64,000 nt of DNA from Flavobacteriales bacterium (GCA_016704485.1 JADJAA010000001.1:558001-622000); one strand, 5' to 3'. Counted from the first letter of the stretch, positions 25,385 to 35,614 are shown. Translations and numbers: made by a program. Notes: generated by a model not told the origin, from the letters alone.

Positions 25385-26542
25385 TCATTCACGCACCTTT
25401 CCATTCTTTGCGTATTGTGGTGTTCCTGAGGTGGGTTCGTGAACCTCTGAACCTTCAGGGTCGCTTTGTCTGCGGATGCTCTCCCGGTGCACGGAGTCCA
25501 TGAATTCCTTTACGAACGCGGCACTTAGGCCAAGATCCGCAGCCAGCCGAAGCTGCCGATCCATGATATTCTCCCACCGCTCCGGTTGCAAAATGGCCAC
25601 TTTATGCGCCCGCTTATGGTCGCCGATACGCTCCGCAATTGCCATTCGTGTACCCAGTTTCTGGGCGATCTCCTCATCCAACTGATCGATCAGGTCGCGC
25701 AATTCCTGCAACCGGTTCTGCATGGGTGCTGTAGGCCGCGAGGTCCGGAAGATCAAACTGTTGATCAGTTCCTTATAAGCGGAAGGCGTTAATTGCTGCT
25801 GCGGATCGCTGAGTGCATGATCGGGATCGGGATGAACTTCAAGCATCAAGCCGCTCAGCCCCAGATCCAAAGCTTGCTGGGCAATAATAGCCAGTTTGGA
25901 ACGCTCTCCGGCAATATGGCTCGGGTCGCAGATGATCTCCAATTCCGGGTAAGCCGCCTTCAGCCGGATTGGGAATTCCCACATGGGACTATTGCGATAA
26001 GGCGTACGCTCGAACCAATTGAAGCCGCGATGCACCGCTGCAAAACGGGTAACCCCTGCCTGCTGCAACCGTTCCAAGGCTCCGATCCATAAATGAAGGT
26101 CCGGGTTGATGGGGTTCTTAACGAAGACCGGAATATCCGTACCGCGCAACGCATCCGCGATCTCCTGCACACTGAATGGATTGGGGGTTGTACGCGCACC
26201 TATCCACAGCATATCCACTTTCGCTTTCAATGCAGCTTCCACGTGTTCAGCGGTTGCCACTTCTACCATGGTCAGCAGCCCCGTTCTCTCCTTCACCGCT
26301 TTTAACCATTCCAAAGCGGGTGCTCCAGCGCCTTCAAAACTACCGGGCCGCGTGCGCGGCTTCCATATTCCAGCTCTGAACACGTTTGCGATACCACTTT
26401 CCACTATGCCTTGTGCCGTGGCCAATACCTGCTCCTCGCTTTCCGCACTGCAGGGGCCAGCGATCATCAATGGCCGCTCCAGCCCTAACCCCCATTGTGA
26501 GAACGGAATAGGTTGCAGGCCAGGGTTCGATGGATCGGGCAT
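25385..26542 (-). CDS. bifunctional DAHP synthase / chorismate mutase type II
   Basis: 385 residues. Residues 1-265 form a class I (KDO8PS-like, AroA(G)-type) 3-deoxy-7-phosphoheptulonate synthase: MIAGPCSAESEEQVL, WKPRTRPGSFEG, KNPINPDLHLWIG and CDPSHIAGERS. Residues about 275-360 form an AroQ chorismate mutase: LQELRDLIDQLDEEIAQKLG, then RIGDHKRAH. The fusion couples the first step of the shikimate pathway to the branch to Phe/Tyr, and is common in Bacteroidota. A TAnnTTTG box lies so close to the ATG that the mRNA may be leaderless. Confidence 0.95.
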   Translation of the reverse strand: MPDPSNPGLQPIPFSQWGLGLERPLMIAGPCSAESEEQVLATAQGIVESGIANVFRAGIWKPRTRPGSFEGAGAPALEWLKAVKERTGLLTMVEVATAEHVEAALKAKVDMLWIGARTTPNPFSVQEIADALRGTDIPVFVKNPINPDLHLWIGALERLQQAGVTRFAAVHRGFNWFERTPYRNSPMWEFPIRLKAAYPELEIICDPSHIAGERSKLAIIAQQALDLGLSGLMLEVHPDPDHALSDPQQQLTPSAYKELINSLIFRTSRPTAPMQNRLQELRDLIDQLDEEIAQKLGTRMAIAERIGDHKRAHKVAILQPERWENIMDRQLRLAADLGLSAAFVKEFMDSVHRESIRRQSDPEGSEVHEPTSGTPQYAKNGKVRE

Positions 26543-26547
26543 TTGTG

Positions 26548-26555
26548 CAAAGGTA
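26548..26555 (-). promoter_or_regulatory. -7 box (TACCTTTG) of the DAHP synthase gene
   Basis: On the minus strand TACCTTTG matches the Bacteroidota -7 consensus TAnnTTTG exactly and lies 5 bp before the ATG at 26542. Initiation about 5-8 bp downstream would fall at or within the start codon, suggesting a leaderless transcript. No firm -33 TTTG was found. Confidence 0.45.
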
Positions 26556-26668
26556 TCTTGTGATGTGATTACTTATTACTTTCACCACTGCATGTCGCTT
26601 TCTCTTGGAAACTATTCTCTCGGCGTAAATGCTGATGGCAAGAACTTCGAACGAAAGTCTATCAATCC

Positions 26669-28393
26669 ATGAGAATGAAGTTCATACTGTTCCAGTTCAT
26701 TTTTTCTACTTTATCTCTAACATGTGCTGCACAAGATTGGCAATGGATGAAGCATATTGGTGGAACGGGTGGAGAATCCGGACGTATTACCGCCGAAGAT
26801 GAGGAGGGTAATATTTACGCCATAGTCGGATATGCGAGAGACACTCCTGGAAACATCAATCCTGTTTCACACAGCAACTGTTATATTGATGGGGATACGG
26901 TTCTTGGGAGCGCAGATGCTTTTATCGCTAAATTCGATTCCAATGGTAGTTTAATCTGGTTAAAAAATTGCATCAGCCCAACTGGTTCAATAGCAATTGC
27001 TGATCTCGTCATCGATACGCTTTCACAATCCATTTATGCGATTGGGACCTATGTAGGGGGCTGCGTGCTGGACACAATTACAACTTATGCTGGAAATTAT
27101 GCTGGCGTTATGCTCAGCAGCTGGAGCTACTCAGGTAGTTGTTTATGGGTAAAGAATGTAGCTACGTCAAGCACAGACCTTAATGGGGCGAAGTGTGTTG
27201 GAAGGTCGGTTGCGTTAATGTCCAATGGGCAAATCGTAGTATCTGGGACCACCACCCAATATGCCCAGACTTTCGTTCAAGGCGCTCTTTATGCATACGG
27301 CTCATTCATTGCTGGGTATAATTCAGATGGGTCACCGCTTTGGGCTCGACAATTTATTGAACAGAACTCTGGATTGAGTTCGTTATCTGTAAACTTGGAT
27401 AATCATGGCGCTAGGCTATATGCATGTGTTCCTTATGGCGTGAACTCACAGGCGGACACCGTTTCGTTAGATACGCTCATGTTGGTTGGCGGCTCGACAC
27501 CTGAGCAAGGTTATTTGCTTTCGCGGATTGACCCGGTTAATGGTGATATATTGTGGGTATCGAGAGAGGGAATTGGAGCCAATATTGCATTAGTGAATGA
27601 GCCAATAGCAATTAATGTAAATGGGCAGTTGGCCATGGTGGGTATCTTTAGCGACACCGCCATATTTAGTATTGATACGCTTCTTAGTGCGAACAATTCC
27701 GGATGGAGTTCATTTATTGCAATACATGATTCTTCTGGAGCACTACTTTCTGCTAAAGCATACCAATCTTCAGGTGGTGTAAGATTCGAGAATATCGCCT
27801 CGGATCCTCTGGGCGGGTTTTACGCCACAGGTATTGTACAGACGGGTTCAGGGAATTGGGATGGTGTGCCCATTTCGGTTTCGAACCAAGCGGTATTTAT
27901 AAGCAAACACACTGCAACCAGTAGCTGCCAAGGTATCTTTACAGATGGCACAGGTGCGTTCAATACAAGCAGTCTGCTACCTACAACAAATGGGCTTTAC
28001 TTAGGCTTAGGTTTCCCGGGGCAAAACCCGACCGGATCCGTTACACTCGGTGATTCCTCGTTTACCACATACGGTTACAAGGATGCCATTTTGGCGAAGT
28101 TAGGTCTAATAACCAGCGTTTCTTCTTACAGTACCGAAGGGCAGGACGACCTGCTCATCTACGCCAACCCCAACAATGGTTTGTGTACGGTAGAATTACC
28201 ACTAAACCTTCGGTTTACCCCAAACCTGAACCTTGTTATTTTTGATGCACAGGGTAGGCAAGTGCAACGTATTCCAGTTACCACCGGCAGCGATGGCGTA
28301 CGGTTAGATATTACCTCCCAAGCCAAAGGCATGTACCATGTGGAACTAAGTGATGGCGTGCAGCGGTATAGTGGTAGGATCGTTTTTGAGTAA
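26669..28393 (+). CDS. secreted beta-propeller-like protein with T9SS type A domain
   Basis: 574 residues; ATG 26669, with a second ATG two codons on. Signal peptide of about 20 residues (LSLTCAAQ). Residues 22-480 hold repeats of the type GNIYAIVGY...AFIAKFDSNGSLIWLK, like SBBP-type propeller repeats in Bacteroidota cargo. The C-terminal ~75 residues are a T9SS type A domain (IYANPNNGLCTVELPL, IFDAQGRQVQRI, AKGMYHVELS). The gene is more AT-rich than its neighbours. It stands alone between the divergent DAHP synthase gene and the convergent oxidoreductase gene. Confidence 0.88.
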   Translation: MRMKFILFQFIFSTLSLTCAAQDWQWMKHIGGTGGESGRITAEDEEGNIYAIVGYARDTPGNINPVSHSNCYIDGDTVLGSADAFIAKFDSNGSLIWLKNCISPTGSIAIADLVIDTLSQSIYAIGTYVGGCVLDTITTYAGNYAGVMLSSWSYSGSCLWVKNVATSSTDLNGAKCVGRSVALMSNGQIVVSGTTTQYAQTFVQGALYAYGSFIAGYNSDGSPLWARQFIEQNSGLSSLSVNLDNHGARLYACVPYGVNSQADTVSLDTLMLVGGSTPEQGYLLSRIDPVNGDILWVSREGIGANIALVNEPIAINVNGQLAMVGIFSDTAIFSIDTLLSANNSGWSSFIAIHDSSGALLSAKAYQSSGGVRFENIASDPLGGFYATGIVQTGSGNWDGVPISVSNQAVFISKHTATSSCQGIFTDGTGAFNTSSLLPTTNGLYLGLGFPGQNPTGSVTLGDSSFTTYGYKDAILAKLGLITSVSSYSTEGQDDLLIYANPNNGLCTVELPLNLRFTPNLNLVIFDAQGRQVQRIPVTTGSDGVRLDITSQAKGMYHVELSDGVQRYSGRIVFE

Positions 28394-28427
28394 CAAGGGG
28401 AAGGTTGAGATAGAACCACACCACCCA

Positions 28428-29447
28428 TCACCAGCGCAGCACCACCTTACCCATCGTCTTGCCGCCTTCCAATGCAATGTGGGCTTCAACCAATTGTTTG
28501 GCATCATACTCCTTGTACACGTGCGGGCGGATCACACCCGTTGCATGGGCATGAACCATTGCATGAAGGCATTCAGCAACGATCTCTGGTTTGTTCTCGC
28601 TGATGCGTAGCATGTTGATGCCGAGGATGCTTTTGCTTTTCATCATCAAAAAGATCGGGAGCATGAGTCCCATGCGCCAAACAAAACGCAATGTGCCGAA
28701 GCCACCGATCGAACCACGTTCCGCGCCACCGAACAAGACCAACCGACTGCCACTTCCCAATAGTTCCATATCCTGTTTGAAGGAGGACCCGCCAACGGCA
28801 TTGAAGCTCACGTCGAGGCGATTTTTTCCAAGTGCTTTTCGTAGCTGATCATGAGGATCACCAATGCTGCGATCAATGATGTGGTGCGCGCCCAAGCTTT
28901 GCAGGTACGTGCGCTTCTCCGCTCCACTTCCAACAGCGAATACTTCGCAGCCACTGTGTACCGCCAGTTGGGTTAACAGCTGCCCTACTCCACCTGCCGC
29001 GCTGTGTACCAATACACGATCTCCTTTACGCACCGGCGCCAGAATACGCGCTGCATACCACGCCGTACACCCTTGTGTCGCCAAGGCTGCTGCTTCGCCG
29101 ATCGGCATGCTGTCCGGAATACGCGCTGCGGCGCGGTGATCAGTTACCACTTCTTCCGCATAACCGCCGAACCGCGTCATGGATACCACGCGTTGGTCCA
29201 TCATTTCTTTGGATACAGCAGAGCCACATTCGGTAACACGACCAACAACTTCATATCCGATCACACTGGGCAATGGAGGTGCTTCGCGGTACATTCCTTT
29301 TACGGCCATAACGTCGGCGAAGTTCAATCCGAAGCCTTCAACTTGAATGCGAATGTCGTTGGGCCCAATGGGTTTGCTCGGATGATCTTGTAGGACAAAT
29401 GCTTCTTTTGTATTTCCGTGTTTGACGAGCGTATAGGCTTTGGGCAT
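28428..29447 (-). CDS. zinc-independent alcohol dehydrogenase / quinone oxidoreductase (MDR family)
   Basis: 339 residues. The GroES-like N-terminal domain has GFGLNFADVMAVKGMYREAP and GYEVVGRVTECG. The Rossmann domain has VLVHSAAGGVGQLLTQLAV (NADPH binding) at about 145-165. No structural or catalytic zinc cysteine cluster is visible, as in quinone oxidoreductases and VAT-1-like proteins. The substrate is unknown. Stands alone on the minus strand. Confidence 0.88.
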   Translation of the reverse strand: MPKAYTLVKHGNTKEAFVLQDHPSKPIGPNDIRIQVEGFGLNFADVMAVKGMYREAPPLPSVIGYEVVGRVTECGSAVSKEMMDQRVVSMTRFGGYAEEVVTDHRAAARIPDSMPIGEAAALATQGCTAWYAARILAPVRKGDRVLVHSAAGGVGQLLTQLAVHSGCEVFAVGSGAEKRTYLQSLGAHHIIDRSIGDPHDQLRKALGKNRLDVSFNAVGGSSFKQDMELLGSGSRLVLFGGAERGSIGGFGTLRFVWRMGLMLPIFLMMKSKSILGINMLRISENKPEIVAECLHAMVHAHATGVIRPHVYKEYDAKQLVEAHIALEGGKTMGKVVLRW

Positions 29448-29566
29448 TTTTGATCAGCTTGTTATTGGTTATTGGTTGTCCGTTATTGCTGTCTGGATAA
29501 CTCCTTGATGAAATAGACGTTAACGCACGTTATACTGGGCATGCAGACAGCAAAAACCGACAGCCA

Positions 29567-30256
29567 TCAACTATCCCTTCCTTCAACTACGATCACGAAT
29601 TCTCCGCGGGGTTCTTTTGCTGTAAAGTGTGCACTGAGTTCCTCCAACGTGCCGCGAACGGTTTCTTCGTGTAGTTTGCTTAGCTCGCGGGAAACGCTTG
29701 CTCTGCGGTCACTGCCCAGTACTTCGGCGAGGTCTTTTAAGCTGCGTAGAACGCGGTGTGGGCTTTCGTAGAAGACGATGGTACGTGTTACGGAACGCAA
29801 TTCTTCCAATCGGGTTCTTCGTCCTTTTTTTACGGGGAGGAATCCCTCGAACACGAACCGGTCGCATGGCAGGCCACTGTTGACCAACGCTGGTACGAAG
29901 GCTGTTGCGCCGGGGAGACATTCTACGGTGATGTCATTTTCTATTGCTGCGCGTACCAGAAGAAAACCGGGATCGCTGATGCCCGGTGTGCCTGCATCAC
30001 TCACCAATGCGAACCGCTCGCCCGATCGCATGCGCTGAACCAACTGATCTACCATGCGGTGTTCGTTGTGCGTATGAAAACTGATGAACGGTCTGGTAAT
30101 TCCCAGGTGCTGCATCAACCGACCGCTAACTCGCGTATCCTCCGCAACGATTGCATCGACCTCGGCCAATACTTTCTGTGCACGCAGGGTGATATCATCC
30201 AGGTTACCGATGGGCGTCGGAACCAGTGTTAGCGAAGATCTTGATGCGGTGCTCAC
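29567..30256 (-). CDS. rsmI: 16S rRNA (cytidine(1402)-2'-O)-methyltransferase RsmI
   Basis: 229 residues. RsmI methylates the ribose of C1402 in the decoding centre using AdoMet. It shows the tetrapyrrole-methylase fold motifs LTLVPTPIGNLDDITLRA (1-30), IVAEDTRVSGRLMQHLGI, ALVSDAGTPGISDPGFLLV, and CDRFVFEGFLPVKKGRR. The start overlaps the M28 peptidase stop by 4 bp; third gene of a three-gene operon. Confidence 0.95.
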   Translation of the reverse strand: MSTASRSSLTLVPTPIGNLDDITLRAQKVLAEVDAIVAEDTRVSGRLMQHLGITRPFISFHTHNEHRMVDQLVQRMRSGERFALVSDAGTPGISDPGFLLVRAAIENDITVECLPGATAFVPALVNSGLPCDRFVFEGFLPVKKGRRTRLEELRSVTRTIVFYESPHRVLRSLKDLAEVLGSDRRASVSRELSKLHEETVRGTLEELSAHFTAKEPRGEFVIVVEGRDS

Positions 30257-31545
30257 TTCGTGCGGGTTATGAATTCCTTGAGCAATGCATACACTTCAGG
30301 AAACTTGGTTAGTGGCAATGTTTCGGGTCTGTCGAAGACATCGTGGTACGCTGTTATGCCGCCCATGGTGTAGATGAATATGGCTGGCACGCCGCGCTTC
30401 ACGAATGGGCAATGATCACTATTGCAGGAAGGTCCGCGCGCTTTCACCTGCGGAAGTAACTTCCTTTTCTTGTTGATCTGGACGAGCTTATCAAAATGCT
30501 TTTTTTGTTCAGTCGCGTTCACCACCATGATGCCGTCATCGCCTGTGCCGAGTATATCCAAGTTCACCATCAACTTCACTTTCTTAAGATCGAACAACGG
30601 GTTGCTCGCGCAATAGTTGCTGCCCATCAGCCCGGCCTCTTCGCCTGCAAACGCGATGAACAGCAGGTTGTGTTCAGGTGGGTGCGCTTTGAACCATTCC
30701 GCCAGACCGAGCAACATGGCAACTCCACTGGCATTGTCATTCGCGCCAGGAAACAGCGCATCCGGTCCCATTTCACCGAGGTGATCGTAATGTGCCGAGA
30801 TGATGATCCATTCATCGCTTGTTCCCTTGATGATACCGAGCACGTTCTCCGCTTTGTGGGCTAACAGGAATTTATTCGTGATCGCTAGCTCAATGCTTTT
30901 GGTTGTACTCAAGATCTTCGCGGCCTTTATTTCGATCAGCGGAAACGTACGTTCTTCCTGCGCAACACTCCATGTCAACTTGCCTTCAACAGGCACGATC
31001 ACCGGGCAAATTTGCATCAACTCGGCTTTCCATTCCGCCTGCATGCGCAACGTATCTGCATTCTTGGTCGATGCAAAGCGAAGGCATACCGCTCGACCGG
31101 TGATCGCCTCAAGTAATGCATCGCTCTGTGCTGCGTCATCCAATTCTTCCAACGTGTAATGAACGAGATCGAATTTTCCCGATGCCTTTCCACTCGCTGG
31201 GTCAACAATGAGATTAACTCCGGAAACAAGTCGAACACCATCAACGGCAACTTTCACCGTATCCGGGAAACTATTGACATTGAATTCGAAGGGTTGCTGA
31301 TAGCCTGTTCCGAACATGCCCAAACCGATGCGCGCATATTCTTTGGCGATCCATGTTGATGCGAGTCCGTCGCCATTCGAAACGTAACCTCTGCCATGAA
31401 AGACCGGGTCAGTGAGCGCATCAACCACATGCCGTGCATTCGCCAGAACTTCTGAACGCGGTTGCGCATTGACGACCGTTGTGCTGACAACTACACAGAT
31501 CAACCAAGTTCGGATCACCGACCAAAAGCGATGGTGTTGCATCAA
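30253..31545 (-). CDS. M28 family zinc exopeptidase
   Basis: 430 residues with a signal peptide (1-27, ending VVNAQ), so exported to the periplasm or beyond. A protease-associated-like region (about 100-220) is followed by the M28 catalytic domain: IISAHYDHLGEMG (zinc His), PGANDNASGVAMLLGLAE (bridging Asp), FIAFAGEEAGLMGS (catalytic Glu pair), VNLDILGTGDDG and NSDHCPFVKRGVPA (zinc His). It probably releases N-terminal amino acids from peptides. It overlaps rsmI and the upstream unknown gene by 4 bp each. Confidence 0.92.
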   Translation of the reverse strand: MMQHHRFWSVIRTWLICVVVSTTVVNAQPRSEVLANARHVVDALTDPVFHGRGYVSNGDGLASTWIAKEYARIGLGMFGTGYQQPFEFNVNSFPDTVKVAVDGVRLVSGVNLIVDPASGKASGKFDLVHYTLEELDDAAQSDALLEAITGRAVCLRFASTKNADTLRMQAEWKAELMQICPVIVPVEGKLTWSVAQEERTFPLIEIKAAKILSTTKSIELAITNKFLLAHKAENVLGIIKGTSDEWIIISAHYDHLGEMGPDALFPGANDNASGVAMLLGLAEWFKAHPPEHNLLFIAFAGEEAGLMGSNYCASNPLFDLKKVKLMVNLDILGTGDDGIMVVNATEQKKHFDKLVQINKKRKLLPQVKARGPSCNSDHCPFVKRGVPAIFIYTMGGITAYHDVFDRPETLPLTKFPEVYALLKEFITRTK

Positions 31546-32210
31546 GAATACCGCCGCTTAACCAATTCCTCGAACGTACTCAGCGCTTCCGGGTCCGCGG
31601 GTTTTTTCAGTTTCGCAACTACCTCGTCCGCCACAAAGGCCTGCGCAGACTTGAGGTCCCCGAAGCCATTGAGCTTATCGATGGACTTCTCATACGTGAT
31701 GCGATCACCGTTGAATAATTCAGCGACGAACCAGAACTTGTGACTTAAGGTGATGATCTTCGACAAATCCGCCGTTGAAGCTTTTTCCATCTTCTCGGCG
31801 ATGGTCGATCCGCTTGCTGGCTTACGGATCTTCGGCTCCGCTGATGCTGGAAAAATGATCTCCGGGATCGACTCTTCCGCTTGTGTGGCTTCGATCGCAT
31901 CGATCAGCGATGTCTGTCTTTGCGAAACTTCCGGCGGGCGTGTATCCAATCGTAGCGGCCTTTCAACTTCTTCAACCTTCGGAACCACAACGGCCGAACT
32001 GGCTTCAATTACTGGTGTAGGAGAAACTTTCAATGCTGATTCGCGGGCCTTATGCCGAAGCACCACCAACCGTTCGAATAGCTCGCGGGCATTACCGCAC
32101 GCGGATTCCAGGCCTTCCAACCCAAGCGCTCCGGCACTCAATAGCCGCTCACTTTCGGTCAATGCCAAGAGGATCTCGTTGATCTTACGGTACTTGTTGT
32201 CCTTTGCCAT
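31542..32210 (-). CDS. conserved hypothetical protein, first gene of the rsmI operon
   Basis: 222 residues, no known domain. The N-terminal ~70 residues are helical and charged (KINEILLALTESERLL). The middle (70-130) is Pro/Glu/Val-rich and probably disordered. The last ~90 residues form a helical module (LSKIITLSHKFWFVAELFNG, FGDLKSAQAFVADEVVAKL). This two-part layout resembles unnamed Bacteroidota proteins. It is coupled by a 4-bp overlap to the M28 peptidase gene, with tdk divergent. Confidence 0.75.
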   Translation of the reverse strand: MAKDNKYRKINEILLALTESERLLSAGALGLEGLESACGNARELFERLVVLRHKARESALKVSPTPVIEASSAVVVPKVEEVERPLRLDTRPPEVSQRQTSLIDAIEATQAEESIPEIIFPASAEPKIRKPASGSTIAEKMEKASTADLSKIITLSHKFWFVAELFNGDRITYEKSIDKLNGFGDLKSAQAFVADEVVAKLKKPADPEALSTFEELVKRRYS

Positions 32211-32323
32211 ACGGTGTGCCCAAGATATATACGGAAATGTATGTACGCTCCAACGCGAAGATCCCTATTTTCGCGGCACCTTGCAAACAATGTTCCATTC
32301 AGAACTTCTTTGCATGTTCTACC

Positions 32324-32938
32324 ATGTTCTTGGAGCACACCGGAATACACACGCAGCGGAAGGGTTGGATCGAAGTGATATGCGGCAGCATGTTCTCCGG
32401 AAAGACCGAGGAATTGATCCGCAGATTGCGCCGTGCAGAATTTGCGAAACAACGCGTTGAGATCTTCAAACCCAGCGTGGATACACGGTATGCGGAGGCC
32501 GATGTGGTAAGTCATGATGCGACGACCATCCGCAGCACGCCCGTACCCAACAGTAGCAATCTGCTCTTGCTGGCCTCGGATGTGCAGGTTGTCGGTATCG
32601 ATGAAGCGCAGTTCTTCGATGCAGGTCTTCCGTTGGTCTGTCAGCAACTCGCGGATCAAGGTGTGCGGGTGATCGCAGCTGGGCTCGACATGGATTTTCA
32701 AGGAAATCCGTTCGGCCCTATGCCTCAATTAATGGCTACGGCGGAATACGTGACCAAGGTGCATGCGATCTGCATGCGCTGCGGGGAATTGGCCACGTTC
32801 AGCCATCGCACCACGGCCAGTCAGGAGTTGATCGTGCTCGGTGAAACCGATAGTTATGAGCCATTGTGCCGTACGTGTTTCGTGAACGCACATCGCACCG
32901 AAGCCGTGGAGCGAACACCCGATAAAGCGCAACGCTGA
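32324..32938 (+). CDS. tdk: thymidine kinase
   Basis: 204 residues from ATG 32324 (the longer frame from 32204 adds residues unlike the family). It phosphorylates thymidine for salvage. P-loop GSMFSGKTEELIRR at about 20-33, lasso and Walker B region VVGIDEAQFFDAGL, GLDMDFQGNPFGP, and a zinc knuckle (CMRCG and CRTCF). Its stop codon overlaps the ATG of murF-alr (TGATG). Confidence 0.95.
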   Translation: MFLEHTGIHTQRKGWIEVICGSMFSGKTEELIRRLRRAEFAKQRVEIFKPSVDTRYAEADVVSHDATTIRSTPVPNSSNLLLLASDVQVVGIDEAQFFDAGLPLVCQQLADQGVRVIAAGLDMDFQGNPFGPMPQLMATAEYVTKVHAICMRCGELATFSHRTTASQELIVLGETDSYEPLCRTCFVNAHRTEAVERTPDKAQR

Positions 32939-35406
32939 TGGCCACGCGCGGTCATCGACTTTCGGCCATTGCCGCAGCGCTTGGTGTGGCTTACGACCAG
33001 ATGGGTGAAGACCCGTTGATCGAACACATCAGCATTGATTCACGGAAACCGTATCCACCGGAAAGCACCTTGTTCATTGCCTTGCACGGTGAGCGCCATG
33101 ATGGACACGCCTACCTGAATGAACTCGCTGACCGCGGGATGCGTTACTTTCTCGTGAATGCAAGTTCGACCGTTGACCTGCCTTTTCCTGTGTTGCGTGT
33201 CCGCGATACGCTTCGCGCATTGCAGCGTTTAGCAGGTTGGCATCGCGCACATTTCCGTGCACCGGTCGTGGGAATTACCGGAAGTAATGGCAAGACCGTT
33301 GTGAAGGAATGGCTGTATCAGCTCTTGCGTGGAAAAGAACATATTGTACGCAGTCCGGGCAGCTGGAATTCCCAAGTAGGTGTACCCTTGAGCGTTTGGG
33401 AATTAGGTCCGGAACATACGCTCGGTCTCTTTGAGGCAGGCATTAGCAAGCGCGGTGAAATGGAGCGTTTGCGATCCGTGATCCGGCCTACCATTGGAGT
33501 GATCACCAACGTTGGTCCAGCGCATGGTGAGAATTTCAAGGACGACCACGAAAAAGCAGTGGAGAAGCTCGGCTTGTTCCACGATGTGGATGTTCTCATT
33601 TACTGTGCGGATCATAAGGTGATCGCAGAGGCATTGGAACGGACGGGACTTGCACAACGGGTAACGGAGCTCGGCTGGTCGCGTGAGAATTCAGGATGGT
33701 TGCATGTGCTGCACGAAGAAACGCTCCAGGACAGAACGCTGATCACGGTAAGCAGAGCGAATGATCAATTCACATTCGAGATCCCGTTCACGGATCACGC
33801 TTCGGTGGAAAATGTTCTGCACTGCGTTGCACTGTTGCTGCACCTTGGTCACGATCCGGCTTGGATAGCGGAACGCACACCGCACCTAACGCCCGTGGCG
33901 ATGCGTCTTGAGGTATTGGATGGCGTGAACGGCACCACCTTGATCAACGATGCGTACAGCAATGATGAAGCCTCGTTCGCAATAGCGCTGGACCATTTAG
34001 GCATGGTTGCCCAAGGCAGGCCAAAGACCGTGGTGCTTACGGACATGATCGAGAGCGGCGGGAACGCTTTATCGTTGTATCAGCGCGTAGCGGATCGCAT
34101 GATCCGTTCGGGTGTTGAACGTGTGATCGGAATAGGTCCTCAACTGAATGCACATCGTGCCTTGTTCCCTTCGGCATCACTTTTTTTCGCGGATACGACC
34201 AGTGCTTTGAATGGTGTGGATACTGCAGCTTTTGCCGGCCACGCGATCCTGATCAAGGGTGCCCGCACATTCGCGTTGGAACGGTTGGTCCAGCACTGGC
34301 AGCGCCAAGTTCATGGAACCGTGTTGGAGATCGACCTGGAAGCAGTACGCCATAACCTGAATCATTACAGAGGGTTGATCTCACCACCGACGCGTACCAT
34401 GGCGATGGTAAAGGCATTCGGTTATGGAAGTGGGGCATTGGAGCTGGCCCGTTTGTTCGCACATGAACAGGTACATTACCTCGGCGTAGCGTATGCGGAT
34501 GAAGGGGTCGAACTTCGGCAGAACGGTATTCGCTTGCCCATTCTGGTGATGAACCCCGAACCCGTTCCCTTTGAAGCGCTCCAACGTTTCCGATTGGAAG
34601 CCGAAGTGTTCGATCTGCGTTCGTTGGATGAAGCGGAACGGATGATCCAGCAACATGGTGAAGCACCACCGATCCACATCAAACTGGATACCGGCATGCA
34701 CCGCTTGGGATTTACTGCGCATGAGCTGCCCGAATTGATCGACCGTTTAAGACAGAACAGGAAGTTGAACATCGTTGGGATCTTCTCGCATTTGGCAGCA
34801 AGTGAGGATCCTGCATTGGATGCATTCACGCGTGAACAGATCGCATCGTTCACGAACATGGCGGATGCGATCTGTGACGTGGTGGACACTGTTCCATTAA
34901 GACACATCGCTAATACAGCAAGTATCTCGCGCTTCCCCAAAGCCCATTTTGATATGGTGCGTCTTGGCATTGGCCTTCATGGAATTGCATCATCCGCGCA
35001 CGAAATGGCGGCATTGCGAACGACAACGACCTTACAGTCACCGATCGCGCAACTGAAGACATTGGCTCCTGGTGACACCGTTGGTTATGGACGAACGTGG
35101 AAAGCGGACAGCGTGGTACGGATCGCAACACTTCCGATCGGTTATGCCGATGGGCTTAGCAGGCGGCTCAGCAATGGAAAAGGTCGTGTGTGGATCAATG
35201 GCAGAGCCGCTCCGATCGTTGGGAACGTATGCATGGATATGGTCATGGTCGACGTTACCACTATACCGTGTTCGTCGGATGACATGGCGATCATATTCAG
35301 CCCGGACCATCCGGTAACGGAATTGGCCAAGGACATGGATACGATCCCGTATGAAGTTCTTACCTCAATTGCACCGCGCGTGAAACGGGTGTACTTGCAC
35401 GGGTAG
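32938..35406 (+). CDS. fusion of MurF ligase and alanine racemase
   Basis: 822 residues. Residues 1-455 are UDP-MurNAc-tripeptide:D-Ala-D-Ala ligase, which completes the peptidoglycan precursor: ATP loop GITGSNGKTVVKEWLYQL at about 110, NAYS-like INDAYSNDEASFAIALDHL at about 335. Residues about 460-822 are alanine racemase: TMAMVKAFGYGSGALELA (PLP lysine near 490), IKLDTGMHRLGF and IGYADGLSRRL (catalytic Tyr), and VGNVCMDMVMVDV. D-Ala supply and its ligation are thereby on one polypeptide, a known Bacteroidota arrangement. Translationally coupled to tdk. Confidence 0.96.
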   Translation: MATRGHRLSAIAAALGVAYDQMGEDPLIEHISIDSRKPYPPESTLFIALHGERHDGHAYLNELADRGMRYFLVNASSTVDLPFPVLRVRDTLRALQRLAGWHRAHFRAPVVGITGSNGKTVVKEWLYQLLRGKEHIVRSPGSWNSQVGVPLSVWELGPEHTLGLFEAGISKRGEMERLRSVIRPTIGVITNVGPAHGENFKDDHEKAVEKLGLFHDVDVLIYCADHKVIAEALERTGLAQRVTELGWSRENSGWLHVLHEETLQDRTLITVSRANDQFTFEIPFTDHASVENVLHCVALLLHLGHDPAWIAERTPHLTPVAMRLEVLDGVNGTTLINDAYSNDEASFAIALDHLGMVAQGRPKTVVLTDMIESGGNALSLYQRVADRMIRSGVERVIGIGPQLNAHRALFPSASLFFADTTSALNGVDTAAFAGHAILIKGARTFALERLVQHWQRQVHGTVLEIDLEAVRHNLNHYRGLISPPTRTMAMVKAFGYGSGALELARLFAHEQVHYLGVAYADEGVELRQNGIRLPILVMNPEPVPFEALQRFRLEAEVFDLRSLDEAERMIQQHGEAPPIHIKLDTGMHRLGFTAHELPELIDRLRQNRKLNIVGIFSHLAASEDPALDAFTREQIASFTNMADAICDVVDTVPLRHIANTASISRFPKAHFDMVRLGIGLHGIASSAHEMAALRTTTTLQSPIAQLKTLAPGDTVGYGRTWKADSVVRIATLPIGYADGLSRRLSNGKGRVWINGRAAPIVGNVCMDMVMVDVTTIPCSSDDMAIIFSPDHPVTELAKDMDTIPYEVLTSIAPRVKRVYLHG

Positions 35407-35614
35407 GTTCTAGCCCAATAAGGTCACTACGCCTTGGATCGTTACAATTGGCAATTACTTTTATGGCTGCATACCCTATCTCTAGTAGACCGGGTCCACT
35501 CACCTTCTTCGTGATCCACGCGCGTTTCCTTGCGTCGTTTTCAGCAATCCAATTTCAGAATCTGAAAGTTGCCGGATGATCCCAACTACCGGCCTGCTTC
35601 TCGGCCAATAGCCG

